64,000 nt of DNA from Clostridium beijerinckii HUN142 (GCF_000621745.1 NZ_KK211336.1:84876-148875); one strand, 5' to 3'. Positions 1 to 8,120 are shown, counted from the stretch's first letter. Translations and numbers: made by a program. The notes: generated by a model from the sequence alone, not told the origin.

Positions 1-50
1 CTCTTATACAGTTAAATTTTATTTATGTTATTATTTTAATAAACTAAACT

Positions 51-66
51 TGACTACATTATGTCA
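51..66. promoter_or_regulatory. Likely WYL-regulator operator, copy 1
   Basis: A 16-bp dyad, TGACTACATTATGTCA, overlaps the stop codon of the adjacent WYL regulator. It matches the copy in front of that gene (1015-1030) at 14 of 16 positions. Two sites with the same spacing that bracket the gene suggest the regulator also controls whatever lies to the left, outside the window. Site identity is inferred from symmetry and repetition. Confidence 0.55.
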
Positions 67-978
67 AGTTTTAGAATTATATTTATTTATCATGCTATCT
101 AAACGATTAATAATTTCGTTTCTTATAGCCATAGGTTCTATGATTTCTAACATAGCTCCGAAGGAAAGAAGATAATTATAAATCCATTCACCTTGAGGCA
201 TTGAAATGTCTATAGAGTAAGAGCCGTCGTTATTTATAGTTATATTTTCCTCATCAAAATCATCGTATACTCTATAAGCACCTTCTGATGATATTTTTAA
301 CTTAAGATGAATTAGTTCATTGAATTTTTCTGATGATGAATTATTAATAAGATTTTGTGAATCTTGATGTACACAACTTTCACTTGTAATGTGAATATCA
401 GTCATGCGAGTTATCTTAAAGGTTCTGCACGCCGTTCTTCGAAGGCAATATCCTTGGAGATACCAAGCTTTATCTTTGAATAGTAATTTAAAAGGTTCAA
501 CATATCTATTGCTTTTCATACCGTCAGCGCTAAAATATGAGAAATTAATTACTTTTTGCTTTAATATTGATTCTTTTATTATATTGAATATTTCCTTTTG
601 TTTTTTTTCACTACCCCAATTAGAAAAATCAACTTCAATCCAATTAATATCGCTTTTTTGAAAAAGATTGCTTAATTTTGATAATACATCATTAATCTCA
701 TCGTATCCTACAGCGGAAAGACTCTGCAGAGCAAGTATAATTTTATCTTGCTCGATTTCAGAAAATAGTGACTTATCAAAAACGAATTTATCTACCAATG
801 AAATACCGCCACCTTTACCTTGAATTGAATATATAGGAATTCCAGCTTGGCATAGAGCATCAATATCTCTGTAAATTGTCCTGACAGATACTTCGAAATG
901 CTCAGCTAGTTCTCTAGCCGTTATTGATTTTCTTTTGAGTAGAATATATATAATTTGAAACAATCTACTAATCTGCAT
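64..978 (-). CDS. YafY/DeoR-type transcriptional regulator with HTH and WYL domains
   Basis: This 304-residue protein has an N-terminal winged HTH (about residues 5-60; ITARELAEHFEVSVRTIYRD is the recognition region). A WYL domain follows (about 135-215), with the diagnostic AWYLQGYC near residue 172 and the upstream arginine-rich RYVEPFKLLF strand. A C-terminal WCX-like extension runs from about 225 to 300. In this family the WYL domain senses a ligand, often a nucleotide or other small molecule, and the HTH represses or activates nearby genes. The length is normal for YafY proteins. The start ATG follows a TGAGGTGAT-type ribosome site. The gene lies alone on this strand, and identical-spacing palindromes at both ends point to autoregulation. 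The ligand cannot be told from sequence. Confidence 0.9.
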   Translation of the reverse strand: MQISRLFQIIYILLKRKSITARELAEHFEVSVRTIYRDIDALCQAGIPIYSIQGKGGGISLVDKFVFDKSLFSEIEQDKIILALQSLSAVGYDEINDVLSKLSNLFQKSDINWIEVDFSNWGSEKKQKEIFNIIKESILKQKVINFSYFSADGMKSNRYVEPFKLLFKDKAWYLQGYCLRRTACRTFKITRMTDIHITSESCVHQDSQNLINNSSSEKFNELIHLKLKISSEGAYRVYDDFDEENITINNDGSYSIDISMPQGEWIYNYLLSFGAMLEIIEPMAIRNEIINRLDSMINKYNSKT

Positions 979-1014
979 AACATCACCTCATATATAAATA
1001 TACAGTATATAACT

Positions 1015-1030
1015 TGACAACATAATGTCA
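1015..1030. promoter_or_regulatory. Likely WYL-regulator operator, copy 2, in its promoter
   Basis: TGACAACATAATGTCA is a 16-bp dyad lying about 37 bp upstream of the WYL regulator start. On the minus strand it sits between a weak -35 (ATGACA) and a TATACT -10, where a repressor would block transcription. It pairs with the near-identical site at 51-66. Confidence 0.6.
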
Positions 1031-1374
1031 TATTATATCATTTAGCGCAATACTTGTGGTTAAATCTATTTGATAAATAATACTTATCTTAAATTTAGCA
1101 TATCAAACCAAAAGGCTTATTATTATACCATTAACTGTTAAAAAGTTCATAAGATTGATTAAGCTAATAAAACTTTTGAATGAAGTACTTATATATGTTA
1201 AAGTTAATTCTAGAGTGGAAAGTAATGATAAATGGAATAACAAGAAAAATAAATTTTAATTATCATTTATAGGATAAATTACTATAAATATACATGAAAA
1301 CTACTTTAGTGTAGTTATAGGAATAGTGTGGCAACAGTATTTTCGAAATATGGAAGATTAATTTATTTATCATT
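1031..1374. other. Intergenic stretch without a recognisable gene
   Basis: About 340 AT-rich bases separate the WYL regulator from the decayed fragment at 1375. I see no convincing ORF, hairpin or RNA motif. It may be the eroded 5' part of the gene whose tail is at 1375-1608. Confidence 0.5.
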
Positions 1375-1608
1375 ATGTTTGTATTAGGTCTGTTAACATT
1401 AGTGCCTAGAATAGTTTTTATAGGTATTCTTTCTGATACACTCAAAATAAGTATTTCTAGTTATACTACTATTTTGTTATCTGTAGCAATTACTGGTAAT
1501 CTGGTTTTTAATACTACACTATACTATTTGCATTTGCACAGATATATGATTAGAAGAGAATTTAATAAGCCCATAATACAAAAAAGTTTGATTGAACAAA
1601 TTTTATAA
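1375..1608 (+). pseudogene. Remnant of a membrane protein, possibly an ECF transporter S component
   Basis: The open frame encodes 77 residues: a hydrophobic segment, VPRIVFIGILSD, a second hydrophobic segment containing an FNTTLYY stretch, and a charged tail. The order VPRI...G...(ten or more residues)...helix with N-T resembles the C-terminal half of energy-coupling-factor S components. The match is by eye and weak. There is no ribosome site before the first ATG, and the frame is far shorter than an S component (about 180 residues), so this looks like a 5'-truncated relic. It ends just before the EIIA ribosome site. It could also be a chance ORF. Confidence 0.25.
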
Positions 1609-1621
1609 GGAGGTAATTCAA

Positions 1622-2044
1622 ATGATAGGAATAATTGTAGGCACTCATGGAGATTTATCTAAGGAGTTAGTTAAATCCGCAGAAATGATCTATGGGAAAC
1701 AAAAAAATATTGGATGTGCCACGTTTAAGCCAGGGGAGGGAATTGAAAACTTATTAGATAAGTACAATAATCTTATACAGGAATTAGACTGCACAGACGG
1801 AATTTTATTTATGGTGGACCTTTTTGGGGGAAGTCCATTTAATGTTGCTAGTATGATTGCATTAAAAAATGAGGATATGGAGGTTATAACTGGAATTAAC
1901 ATGCCAATGTTATTGGAAGTTTTTGCAGGCAGGGAGGGTTCAAGTCTTTCAGAGCTATTAGAGATTGCACAAAATGGGGGTAAAAACTCAATAAAACCAT
2001 TAGAGAAACAAATAGATAAGAATTTAGATGATGACATATTTTAA
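1622..2044 (+). CDS. PTS mannose/fructose/sorbose-family EIIA protein (orphan)
   Basis: The 140-residue protein starts IIVGTHGDLSKELVKSAEMI, with the phosphorylatable histidine at position 9 in the GTHG motif, and contains LFMVDLFGGSPFNVA, which is typical of the EIIA-Man fold. It accepts phosphate from HPr and would pass it to an EIIB. The ATG at 1622 is chosen because AAGGAGGT ends 7 bases before it; an upstream TTG has no such site. No EIIB, EIIC or EIID gene is nearby, so it either serves a transporter encoded elsewhere or has a regulatory role. EIIA domains of this class also occur in dihydroxyacetone-kinase DhaM, but no dha genes are seen here. Confidence 0.9.
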   Translation: MIGIIVGTHGDLSKELVKSAEMIYGKQKNIGCATFKPGEGIENLLDKYNNLIQELDCTDGILFMVDLFGGSPFNVASMIALKNEDMEVITGINMPMLLEVFAGREGSSLSELLEIAQNGGKNSIKPLEKQIDKNLDDDIF

Positions 2045-2209
2045 ATTTAAAAAAATTAATGATTAGTTCAAGATTAATTACAGAGTATTCGATAAAAAGA
2101 TAAAATAATTACATAAAGATGATGAAGAAGGTATTAAGAAAAATAAATGAGGATGATAGAAGGTACTATTTTAAAGATAGGGACTTTGATGCTTAAGATA
2201 ATTAGCTGA

Positions 2210-2256
2210 GCAATTAGGAGAACTAAACCTGAATGGGAGGAAGTTCTCCTAATTGC
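2210..2256. terminator. Bidirectional terminator-type hairpin
   Basis: A perfect 15-bp inverted repeat (GCAATTAGGAGAACT at 2210-2224, complement at 2242-2256) with a 17-base loop lies between the convergent EIIA and sugar-binding-protein genes. The U-tract is modest on both strands. Confidence 0.6.
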
Positions 2257-2345
2257 ATTTGGGATAATGTTAATTTTAAATTTTATGAGAGTATAGACGT
2301 TTTTATGACTAATAAGAAATTGATACTTAAAATATAAATAAGAAT

Positions 2346-3395
2346 TTAATGGCGTTTAACATATTTATAAAAAGGTAATTTGATTATAGGTCCAGTTTCA
2401 TCAAATTTATAATTTGTTTCATTAAGAGGGTCCGCACCAGAAATTAAATTCACGCCTACAGAATGGATTGCATCTGCATAAGCACGTGTATCTTGAATAA
2501 CCGTACCTGTCATAAATCCCTGATCTATTAACTTTCTAGATTCTGGTATCGCATCTACGCCAACAACTGGAATGTACTTTGAATTTCCGCCTTTATTAAA
2601 ACCATATTTCTGCAGTGCCTCAATAGCACCAATGGCCATAGCATCATTATTAGAAATTATAACCTCAACTTTACTATATAAATTTAAAAGTGAAGATTGT
2701 ATATCATCTCTTGCACAATCCTTATTCCAATTACATGTAGATGATAAAAGTTCGTCTGTCTTTATACCAGCATCATTAAGTGCTTGAATAGGATACTTAC
2801 TTCTTAAAGGTGTTGATGGATCACTAATAGGGCCTTTTAGCATAATATATTGCATTACATTATCTTTATTTCTATCTAGTGCTTTTTTATTAGAATTCCA
2901 AGAATCAACAAGAATGTTTCCTTGAAGAGAACCGGATTGAGCGTCATCTGCACCTATTATGACAGCCCTATTATAAGTTTTAATATAATTTATTATTGGA
3001 TTGCTTGGAATTAGTGTTACAATTAGCGGAATATTTTTATTGAATATTTTACCAAGAGCATTTTGTGAGAAATTTGTGTTAGAGTTAACCAAATCTACTA
3101 CAAAAAGATTAAAGTTTTGATTAAATGATCCATCAATATTTTCATTTTGAATAGTTTCATTACCTTTTGAATCAAAGAAAGTAAAATGAATTCTATTTTC
3201 ATTTTCTCTTTGAACTTCTTCTAAGTCTTTTTTTAAACTAGAAATAAAAGGAGAATTGAAATTACTTAGGAATACCGCAATTTTGACTTGATCTTGAGAA
3301 TTAGTGTTTGGAGTAGCATATACAGAAGTTTCGATGCTACGTAAGAGTAATATAGAAATTATCATAAAAGATAGTGCATTTTTAAAAAATCTCAT
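2346..3395 (-). CDS. Secreted sugar-binding protein of the MglB/RbsB type (orphan)
   Basis: This 349-residue protein has a signal peptide ending VYA at about residue 28, followed directly by the periplasmic-binding-protein fold (PVKIAVF-like first strand, NNDAMAIGAIEALQKYG, GVDAIPESRKLIDQG, TGTVIQD). The family binds galactose, glucose or ribose for ABC uptake or for sensing. There is no lipobox cysteine, so the protein is predicted to be released or held by a partner, unusual for a Gram-positive uptake protein. No permease or ATPase gene is adjacent. It is a clear paralogue of the protein at 56452-57504; both keep a CNW...CA cysteine pair. The ATG follows TGGAGGACA. Sugar specificity is unknown. 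Confidence 0.85.
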   Translation of the reverse strand: MRFFKNALSFMIISILLLRSIETSVYATPNTNSQDQVKIAVFLSNFNSPFISSLKKDLEEVQRENENRIHFTFFDSKGNETIQNENIDGSFNQNFNLFVVDLVNSNTNFSQNALGKIFNKNIPLIVTLIPSNPIINYIKTYNRAVIIGADDAQSGSLQGNILVDSWNSNKKALDRNKDNVMQYIMLKGPISDPSTPLRSKYPIQALNDAGIKTDELLSSTCNWNKDCARDDIQSSLLNLYSKVEVIISNNDAMAIGAIEALQKYGFNKGGNSKYIPVVGVDAIPESRKLIDQGFMTGTVIQDTRAYADAIHSVGVNLISGADPLNETNYKFDETGPIIKLPFYKYVKRH

Positions 3396-3650
3396 TGTTG
3401 TCCTCCATAGTTAGTAAATTATTTGAAATACACGTGAAATTAGGTTGTCCTGTATCAAAAAAATTATTCATATGGAATTTACAATACTTTATATACTTTT
3501 TTAAAATGATAGCATAATCTTAATGATCTCTTATTATATAGTCTAAGGAAGAGTTGAAAAAACATATCATATTTTTAACAATAAAATTTAAAAAAAGTTG
3601 AAGTGTTTTTTATTTATCGATCGTTATATTTAGTGTAGGGATTAATTAAG

Positions 3651-4166
3651 GTGGTGATAGATATTGAAAAAGAACAATTTCCAAATTGCATAAAACAATA
3701 TGAACGGTTAATTATCACTATTTGTTTATCCTTCACAAAAAATTATTTTGATGCTGAAGATTTGGCTCAGCAAACATTTTTATCAGCATATCAAAATTGG
3801 GAAGGCTTTGATGGAGATAACATTAAAGCTTGGCTTGCTAAAATCGCTGCAAATAAGTGTAAGGACTATCTTAAGAGCAAAGTAAGGAAAACAGTTAGTT
3901 TATCAGAAGATGAATACCAAGATCTTGAGTATATAGGAGATTCACCAGAGGAAACAGTAGTAAAAAAGAATACTACAGAGAGAATACAAAGTTTATGCAA
4001 CAAGCTAAAAGAGCCATATAGAACTGTAGCTATAAGCTATTTTTGCAAAGATGTCAAATTATCAAATTTGGCAAAGGAAACGGGCCAGAATATTAGAACT
4101 TTGGAAACACAACTTTACAGGTCAAAAAAAATGTTAAAGGATTTATGGAAGGAGGAGTTTATGTGA
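3651..4166 (+). CDS. ECF-type RNA polymerase sigma factor
   Basis: At about 170 residues the protein has sigma region 2 (YFDAEDLAQQTFLSAYQNW, about 34-52) and region 4 with an HTH near the end (LSNLAKETGQNIRTLETQLYRSK). It directs RNA polymerase to a small regulon, probably for envelope stress. The start is uncertain. GTG at 3651 and GTG at 3654 lie inside a near-perfect anti-SD match (AAGGTGGTGA, 3649-3658). The next in-frame codon at the right distance is ATT at 3663, so an ATT start is possible. The stop overlaps the GTG start of the next gene, typical of sigma/anti-sigma pairs that are made in fixed ratio. Confidence 0.9.
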   Translation: MVIDIEKEQFPNCIKQYERLIITICLSFTKNYFDAEDLAQQTFLSAYQNWEGFDGDNIKAWLAKIAANKCKDYLKSKVRKTVSLSEDEYQDLEYIGDSPEETVVKKNTTERIQSLCNKLKEPYRTVAISYFCKDVKLSNLAKETGQNIRTLETQLYRSKKMLKDLWKEEFM

Positions 4167-4615
4167 ATAACAGATTATTTGATGAAGAAGGTCATTTAAC
4201 TGAAGAAACATTAACGGCGCTTAAGTTTGATATTCTAAGCGACGAACAAATGATTGATATATTAGAACATATTAATGATTGTCAAGTGTGTGCTGGTGAA
4301 TTTGCTGATAGTTTTAAAGAAGATGAACTTGCAGAAGCTCCTTTAGGTTTTCAAGAAAAAGTACAAATTAAAATAAAAAGTAAAAAGCAAAGCAAGATTC
4401 AGTTCCGTTTTTATTGTGCTAAAGTTGCAGTTGCAGCTAGTATAGCGTTAATATTGGTTTTTTCAAATGGATTAAATTCTTTAGTTAATACAGCGACAAA
4501 TCATGTTAAACCATTAGATTTTAGGATTGTAGATTCGGTTAATGTAAATCTGAATAACTTTTCTGAAAAAATAATTAAATTGGAGGTTTTTAATAATGAT
4601 CAAGAGAAAAAGTAG
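4163..4615 (+). CDS. Membrane anti-sigma factor with zinc-binding (ZAS-like) motif
   Basis: The protein has 150 residues. An N-terminal cytoplasmic part carries HINDCQVCAGEF, matching the HxxxCxxC zinc-anti-sigma motif. One transmembrane helix follows (VAVAASIALILVFSNGL, about 91-107), then a short external tail. The family holds its ECF sigma factor at the membrane until a signal releases it. I start at GTG 4163, 7 bases after GGAGGAG and overlapping the sigma stop codon; an upstream ATG at 4145 lies before that ribosome site and is less likely. The tail overlaps the next gene by 20 bases, so the operon is translationally coupled. Confidence 0.82.
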   Translation: MNNRLFDEEGHLTEETLTALKFDILSDEQMIDILEHINDCQVCAGEFADSFKEDELAEAPLGFQEKVQIKIKSKKQSKIQFRFYCAKVAVAASIALILVFSNGLNSLVNTATNHVKPLDFRIVDSVNVNLNNFSEKIIKLEVFNNDQEKK

Positions 4616-5123
4616 ATTTTTAACTTTTGTTTTTTCAATGCTGCCAGGTGCAGGACATATGTATATGGGATTTATGAAAATAGGGGTATCTTTTATGGCT
4701 GTATTCTTCTTTTTAATATTTCTTTCTTCGTGGCTCAACATAGGACCGCTGTTATATATAGCACCTCTTATTTGGTTTTATTCTTTTTTTGACTGTACTA
4801 ATAGGATGAGTTTAAATGACGATGAACTTTTACTTTTAGAAGATAAGTATTTGTTTTCTATTGATAAGCTAGCAAGATTAGATAAAGATATATTTGAGAA
4901 ACGTAGATTTGCAGTAGGTATTATATGTCTATTTTTAGGCGTATATTTAGTTTTAGAAAATATAATGAGTATTTTAGAGCCATATATTCCATATGAACTA
5001 CGCCGTTTTATTATTTATGATTTAATGAGAGATACTCCTAAAGTAATTATAGGAGTAGCAATAGTTACACTTGGTATAAAACTTATCAAGGGGAAAAAAA
5101 TGGAGAGTGAGATAGATGATTAA
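4596..5123 (+). CDS. TM2-like small membrane protein in the sigma-factor operon
   Basis: This 175-residue protein begins with a charged tip and the TM2-type signature MLPGAGHMYMGFMKIGVSF. Further hydrophobic helices lie at about 33-68, a charged cytoplasmic loop at about 72-105, and two more helices at about 106-160. The function of TM2-domain proteins is not established. The gene overlaps the anti-sigma gene and its own 3' end overlaps the next gene by 8 bases, so the four genes form one operon. A role as sensor or as a target of the sigma pathway is inference. The start has GGAGG 10 bases upstream. Confidence 0.75.
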   Translation: MIKRKSRFLTFVFSMLPGAGHMYMGFMKIGVSFMAVFFFLIFLSSWLNIGPLLYIAPLIWFYSFFDCTNRMSLNDDELLLLEDKYLFSIDKLARLDKDIFEKRRFAVGIICLFLGVYLVLENIMSILEPYIPYELRRFIIYDLMRDTPKVIIGVAIVTLGIKLIKGKKMESEIDD

Positions 5124-5421
5124 GGTCCGCAAGGTAGGAACATTAACCTCGGGACTTGCTTTAATAGTATTTGGGATAATGTTTTTACTTAGAGTGTTTA
5201 TAACTAATCTTAATGTTCTTTTAATTGTATCAATGTGGCCACTTATCTTAGTAAGTGTTGGGATAGAGATTATCGCAGCTTGCATAATAAATAATCAAGA
5301 AAGAATGCAGTATGATTTTAGTGCAATAATATTAGTTATTATTTTAGTGTTCTTTGCTATGGGAATGGGAGGAGCAGAATTTATAGTTACTCATTCACCA
5401 CAGTTTAGAGGAACAATTTAA
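5116..5421 (+). CDS. Small membrane protein, LiaF/DUF5668-like
   Basis: The protein has 101 residues with three to four hydrophobic segments (GLALIVFGIMFLLRVF, VLLIVSMWPLILVSVGIEI, AIILVIILVFFAMG). The WPLILVSVGIEI stretch resembles the membrane half of LiaF/DUF5668 proteins, which modulate envelope-stress signalling in Firmicutes. The C-terminal globular domain of LiaF is absent. It is the last gene of the sigma/anti-sigma operon and precedes a strong terminator. Confidence 0.65.
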   Translation: MIKVRKVGTLTSGLALIVFGIMFLLRVFITNLNVLLIVSMWPLILVSVGIEIIAACIINNQERMQYDFSAIILVIILVFFAMGMGGAEFIVTHSPQFRGTI

Positions 5422-5473
5422 TATTATAAGAAAGTTTAAAAAGAAGATGATTCAATAGTTAAAAGAATTTTGG

Positions 5474-5506
5474 CCCAAGGCATATCGGATTGCCTTGGGT
5501 TTATTT
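5474..5506 (+). terminator. Rho-independent terminator of the ECF sigma operon
   Basis: The stem CCCAAGGCA (5474-5482) pairs with TGCCTTGGG (5491-5499) over an 8-base loop, followed by TTTATTT. Confidence 0.85.
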
Positions 5507-5652
5507 ATTGTAGCTGAAATTAAAGCATCATGATTATGAAGGAATGCTGCATAATAAATGTTATATTGAGAAATAGAACTTCTGTGCAATAGTCAGATGA
5601 AAATTATTTTACCGAAAATATTAATGTTATTTTAATGATTATTTCGAGATGT

Positions 5653-7320
5653 TTATACCACAAATTCTGGTTCGGTTTTTCCTAGCTTAGATTTTTTTTG
5701 ATTATTAAAAGGTACTGCTGCTAATCCTAGAATTGCAATAATTGCTGTAAGCAAGAAGCACTTATTATAAACTTTATTACTTTCATCATTTTTTATGACA
5801 GTCATTTCATCTAAGACATTATGGATCTCTTTTGTTTGAGTATTAAAGTTTTCTTCTATAGCTGGTTTCGTTTTATCAGGAGCAGAAGCTAATACAGCAT
5901 CCTCTTTCTCTTTAATTAATTTATCAACCATATCTTTTGAAAAGGAATTATTTTTGCTGGTGTCTGCAGTCTTTATTTTATCAACTATCGTAGATTTTAC
6001 TTGATCTTCAAGAACTGTATTGTTATTAACAAGTTCTATTATTCTGCTTTTTGAATTATCTATAGCTTGAGTAGTGTAATAGCTGCTTAACGTTGAAACT
6101 AAGGCTACAGCTAAACATGCAGTTAGTTGTCTAAAGCTGTTCAATATTCCTGAAGCAATACCATTCTTATCTTTTGAAACCTCGTCAAATGCACTTTTAT
6201 ATAGTGGAGAGGTTGAAGCAACACCAAGTCCTACTACAATGAATGCACTATAAATTATCTTCATATTGTTTGAACTATTCATAAATACAAACATAAGATC
6301 ACCTAAAGATACAAAAATTATTGCTAATAATGAAATAACTCTGGCACCATATTTCTTAGATATAATTGCAAAGATTGGAGAGGTAAGAAATGAAACACCG
6401 CTGACTATACCTAAGATAAGTCCAGATTTTAGTACGGAATAACCTAATTGGTTTTCTAGATAGAAATTCATTAAATAAGATATAGGCATATAAGCAAAGA
6501 ATATTACTCCAACTATTATTATTGAAGAAGTAAAGCTTCTTATTTTAAATAATTTAAATTCTATCATTGGATTTTTTGATCTTAATTCATATATTAAGAA
6601 AGCAATAATTGAAATTGCTGAGGTTATTATTAAAATAACTATTTTTGTACTGCCCCAGCCATATGAGCTCCCTTTAACGAGGAAAAAGGTTAGTGCTCCG
6701 ATTCCGTAAGATAATAATATGGAACCAATAAAATCTATTCGCTTTTCAATTGTTCTATCATAACATTCTGTAAGACATTGAGCTCCAAAGATTAAAGAGA
6801 CGATGATAAAAGGAACATTTACATAGAATATTGCTTTAAAACCAAAGGCTTCATTTAAGATTCCGCCAACAACGGGACCAGAAGCTGCAGCTATAGAAAT
6901 TGTCATACCAATTACAATAGCAAGTTTTGACATGGCATCTTTACCAAATAATTCGATACCTAAAGGGATGGCTAGTGGAGCAAGAATTGCAGCTCCTATA
7001 CCTTGCATGATTCTAAAAATTATAATCATGGAAAGGGAAGTGGAAAGCCCGCAAAGTATTGATGAAGTACCAAATACTATAAGACCAATTATAAATAGTT
7101 TCTTTCTTCCAAAAATATCTGCAATTTTAGAAAAGTTTATTAAAAGAGCTGAGAATGGGATCAAGTAAGCGGTACTTACCCATGATATTCCTGTTATATC
7201 TGTGTTGAAGTAATCAGCCATAGAAGGCAAAGATACATTAACTATGGTTGAATCTAATACTGTTAAGAAGCAAGCTATTGCTAGTGAGATAAATGCTAAT
7301 ACTTTTTGTTTTTTATTCAT
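5653..7320 (-). CDS. DHA2-family (EmrB/QacA-type) multidrug MFS transporter
   Basis: The 555-residue protein has 14 predicted membrane helices. It carries the MFS motif A variant DIFGRKKLFIIGL, the antiporter motif C region (AAASGPVVGGILNEAFG), and the large Lys/Asp-rich extracytoplasmic loop near the C terminus (about 430-515) common in DHA2 pumps. It would export drugs or other hydrophobic compounds in exchange for protons. I start at the ATG at 7320, five bases after GGAGG; the longer frame starts with a TTG inside that ribosome site. It is transcribed divergently from a TetR gene, its likely repressor, across a symmetric promoter region. Confidence 0.9.
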   Translation of the reverse strand: MNKKQKVLAFISLAIACFLTVLDSTIVNVSLPSMADYFNTDITGISWVSTAYLIPFSALLINFSKIADIFGRKKLFIIGLIVFGTSSILCGLSTSLSMIIIFRIMQGIGAAILAPLAIPLGIELFGKDAMSKLAIVIGMTISIAAASGPVVGGILNEAFGFKAIFYVNVPFIIVSLIFGAQCLTECYDRTIEKRIDFIGSILLSYGIGALTFFLVKGSSYGWGSTKIVILIITSAISIIAFLIYELRSKNPMIEFKLFKIRSFTSSIIIVGVIFFAYMPISYLMNFYLENQLGYSVLKSGLILGIVSGVSFLTSPIFAIISKKYGARVISLLAIIFVSLGDLMFVFMNSSNNMKIIYSAFIVVGLGVASTSPLYKSAFDEVSKDKNGIASGILNSFRQLTACLAVALVSTLSSYYTTQAIDNSKSRIIELVNNNTVLEDQVKSTIVDKIKTADTSKNNSFSKDMVDKLIKEKEDAVLASAPDKTKPAIEENFNTQTKEIHNVLDEMTVIKNDESNKVYNKCFLLTAIIAILGLAAVPFNNQKKSKLGKTEPEFVV

Positions 7321-7348
7321 GAGAACCTCCAAAATTTTTATTATATGA

Positions 7349-7368
7349 ATATGAAATTGAGTTCATGT
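7349..7368. promoter_or_regulatory. Second, weaker TetR operator over the efflux-gene transcription start
   Basis: ATATGAAATTGAGTTCATGT resembles the perfect operator at 7403-7422, with ATGAA/TTCAT half-sites. It lies just downstream of the minus-strand -10, over the expected start of the efflux mRNA. Confidence 0.5.
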
Positions 7369-7372
7369 TTAT

Positions 7373-7455
7373 ATAATATACTGGAAAAAATTAAAAGTCA
7401 ATATATGAAATGAGTTTCATATTTTGTTGACTTTTATTTTTTTATCTTTTATTAT
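7373..7455. promoter_or_regulatory. Divergent promoters around a perfect TetR operator
   Basis: The centre is a 20-bp palindrome, ATATGAAATGAGTTTCATAT (7403-7422). It is flanked by a second inverted repeat, AAAAGTCAA (7393-7401) and TTGACTTTT (7427-7435), whose arms supply a TTGACT -35 box to each side. Each has TATTAT exactly 17 bases away: 7450-7455 for the TetR gene and the complement of 7373-7378 for the pump. One bound TetR dimer pair would shut both. Confidence 0.75.
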
Positions 7456-7472
7456 TTAAATAGGTGATAAAG

Positions 7473-8120
7473 ATGGAAAGAAAGACAAGAATACCAACAC
7501 AAAAAAGAGCTTTGGAAAAATACAATAGAATTTTAGAAGCGGCTTATAAATTATTCAATGAAAAAGGTTATTATAATACTACAACAGCAGATATATCTAA
7601 TGAAGCTAATGTAGCAACAGGTTCTGTATATGCCTATTTTGAAGATAAGAAGGAAATTTATCTTAAAGTAATTGAAAGGATTAACCAAAAGTTTGATTAC
7701 CCAAGTCATGATTATTGGTTAGAAAATGCCGATAAGGAATTTGATGATGCTGAAGTAGCAAAACAACTATTTAAAGCATTTATAAAGATGATGTTAGATT
7801 ATCATGACTTTTCTAAAACTTTTCATGATGAAATGGAAGCATTAACACTGTTAGATAAAGATGTAGCTGCTTTGAGGAAAGAATATGATGAGCAGAGAAA
7901 AGATAAAATTAAAGAGATTTTCAAAGCTTTATCTTTACCTTTTAATAGTGAAGAGGAAGAAAGATTATTTTATCATTATTCATTTTTCATAACAGATGAT
8001 GTATGCCATAGGATTAAATTTGATGATGAAATTAAGAACATCGATTTATGCATCGAGAAATGTGTTAATATGTTGTACTGTTTGTTCGAAGATTGTACAA
8101 ATTATATAAAGATAACATAG
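7473..8120 (+). CDS. TetR/AcrR-family repressor
   Basis: This 215-residue protein has an N-terminal TetR HTH (about 12-58) with RILEAAYKLFNEKGYYNTTTADI and VATGSVYAYFEDKKEIYLKV, and an acidic all-helical ligand-binding C-terminal part. It most likely represses the divergent DHA2 pump and itself until a pump substrate binds. The ATG at 7473 is preceded by TAGGTGAT with the usual spacing; a GTG at 7464 lies inside that site. The last helix has a short Cys-rich stretch (CIEKCVNMLYCLFEDC), which could bind a metal or be redox-active. That last point is only an observation. Confidence 0.9.
   Translation: MERKTRIPTQKRALEKYNRILEAAYKLFNEKGYYNTTTADISNEANVATGSVYAYFEDKKEIYLKVIERINQKFDYPSHDYWLENADKEFDDAEVAKQLFKAFIKMMLDYHDFSKTFHDEMEALTLLDKDVAALRKEYDEQRKDKIKEIFKALSLPFNSEEEERLFYHYSFFITDDVCHRIKFDDEIKNIDLCIEKCVNMLYCLFEDCTNYIKIT

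Noticed and set aside
404-661. 85-codon plus-strand ORF within the WYL regulator
   Set aside because: Antisense shadow of a clear coding gene with no ribosome site.
1690-2037. 115-codon minus-strand ORF opposite the EIIA gene
   Set aside because: Antisense frame of a well-supported gene; no family match or ribosome site.
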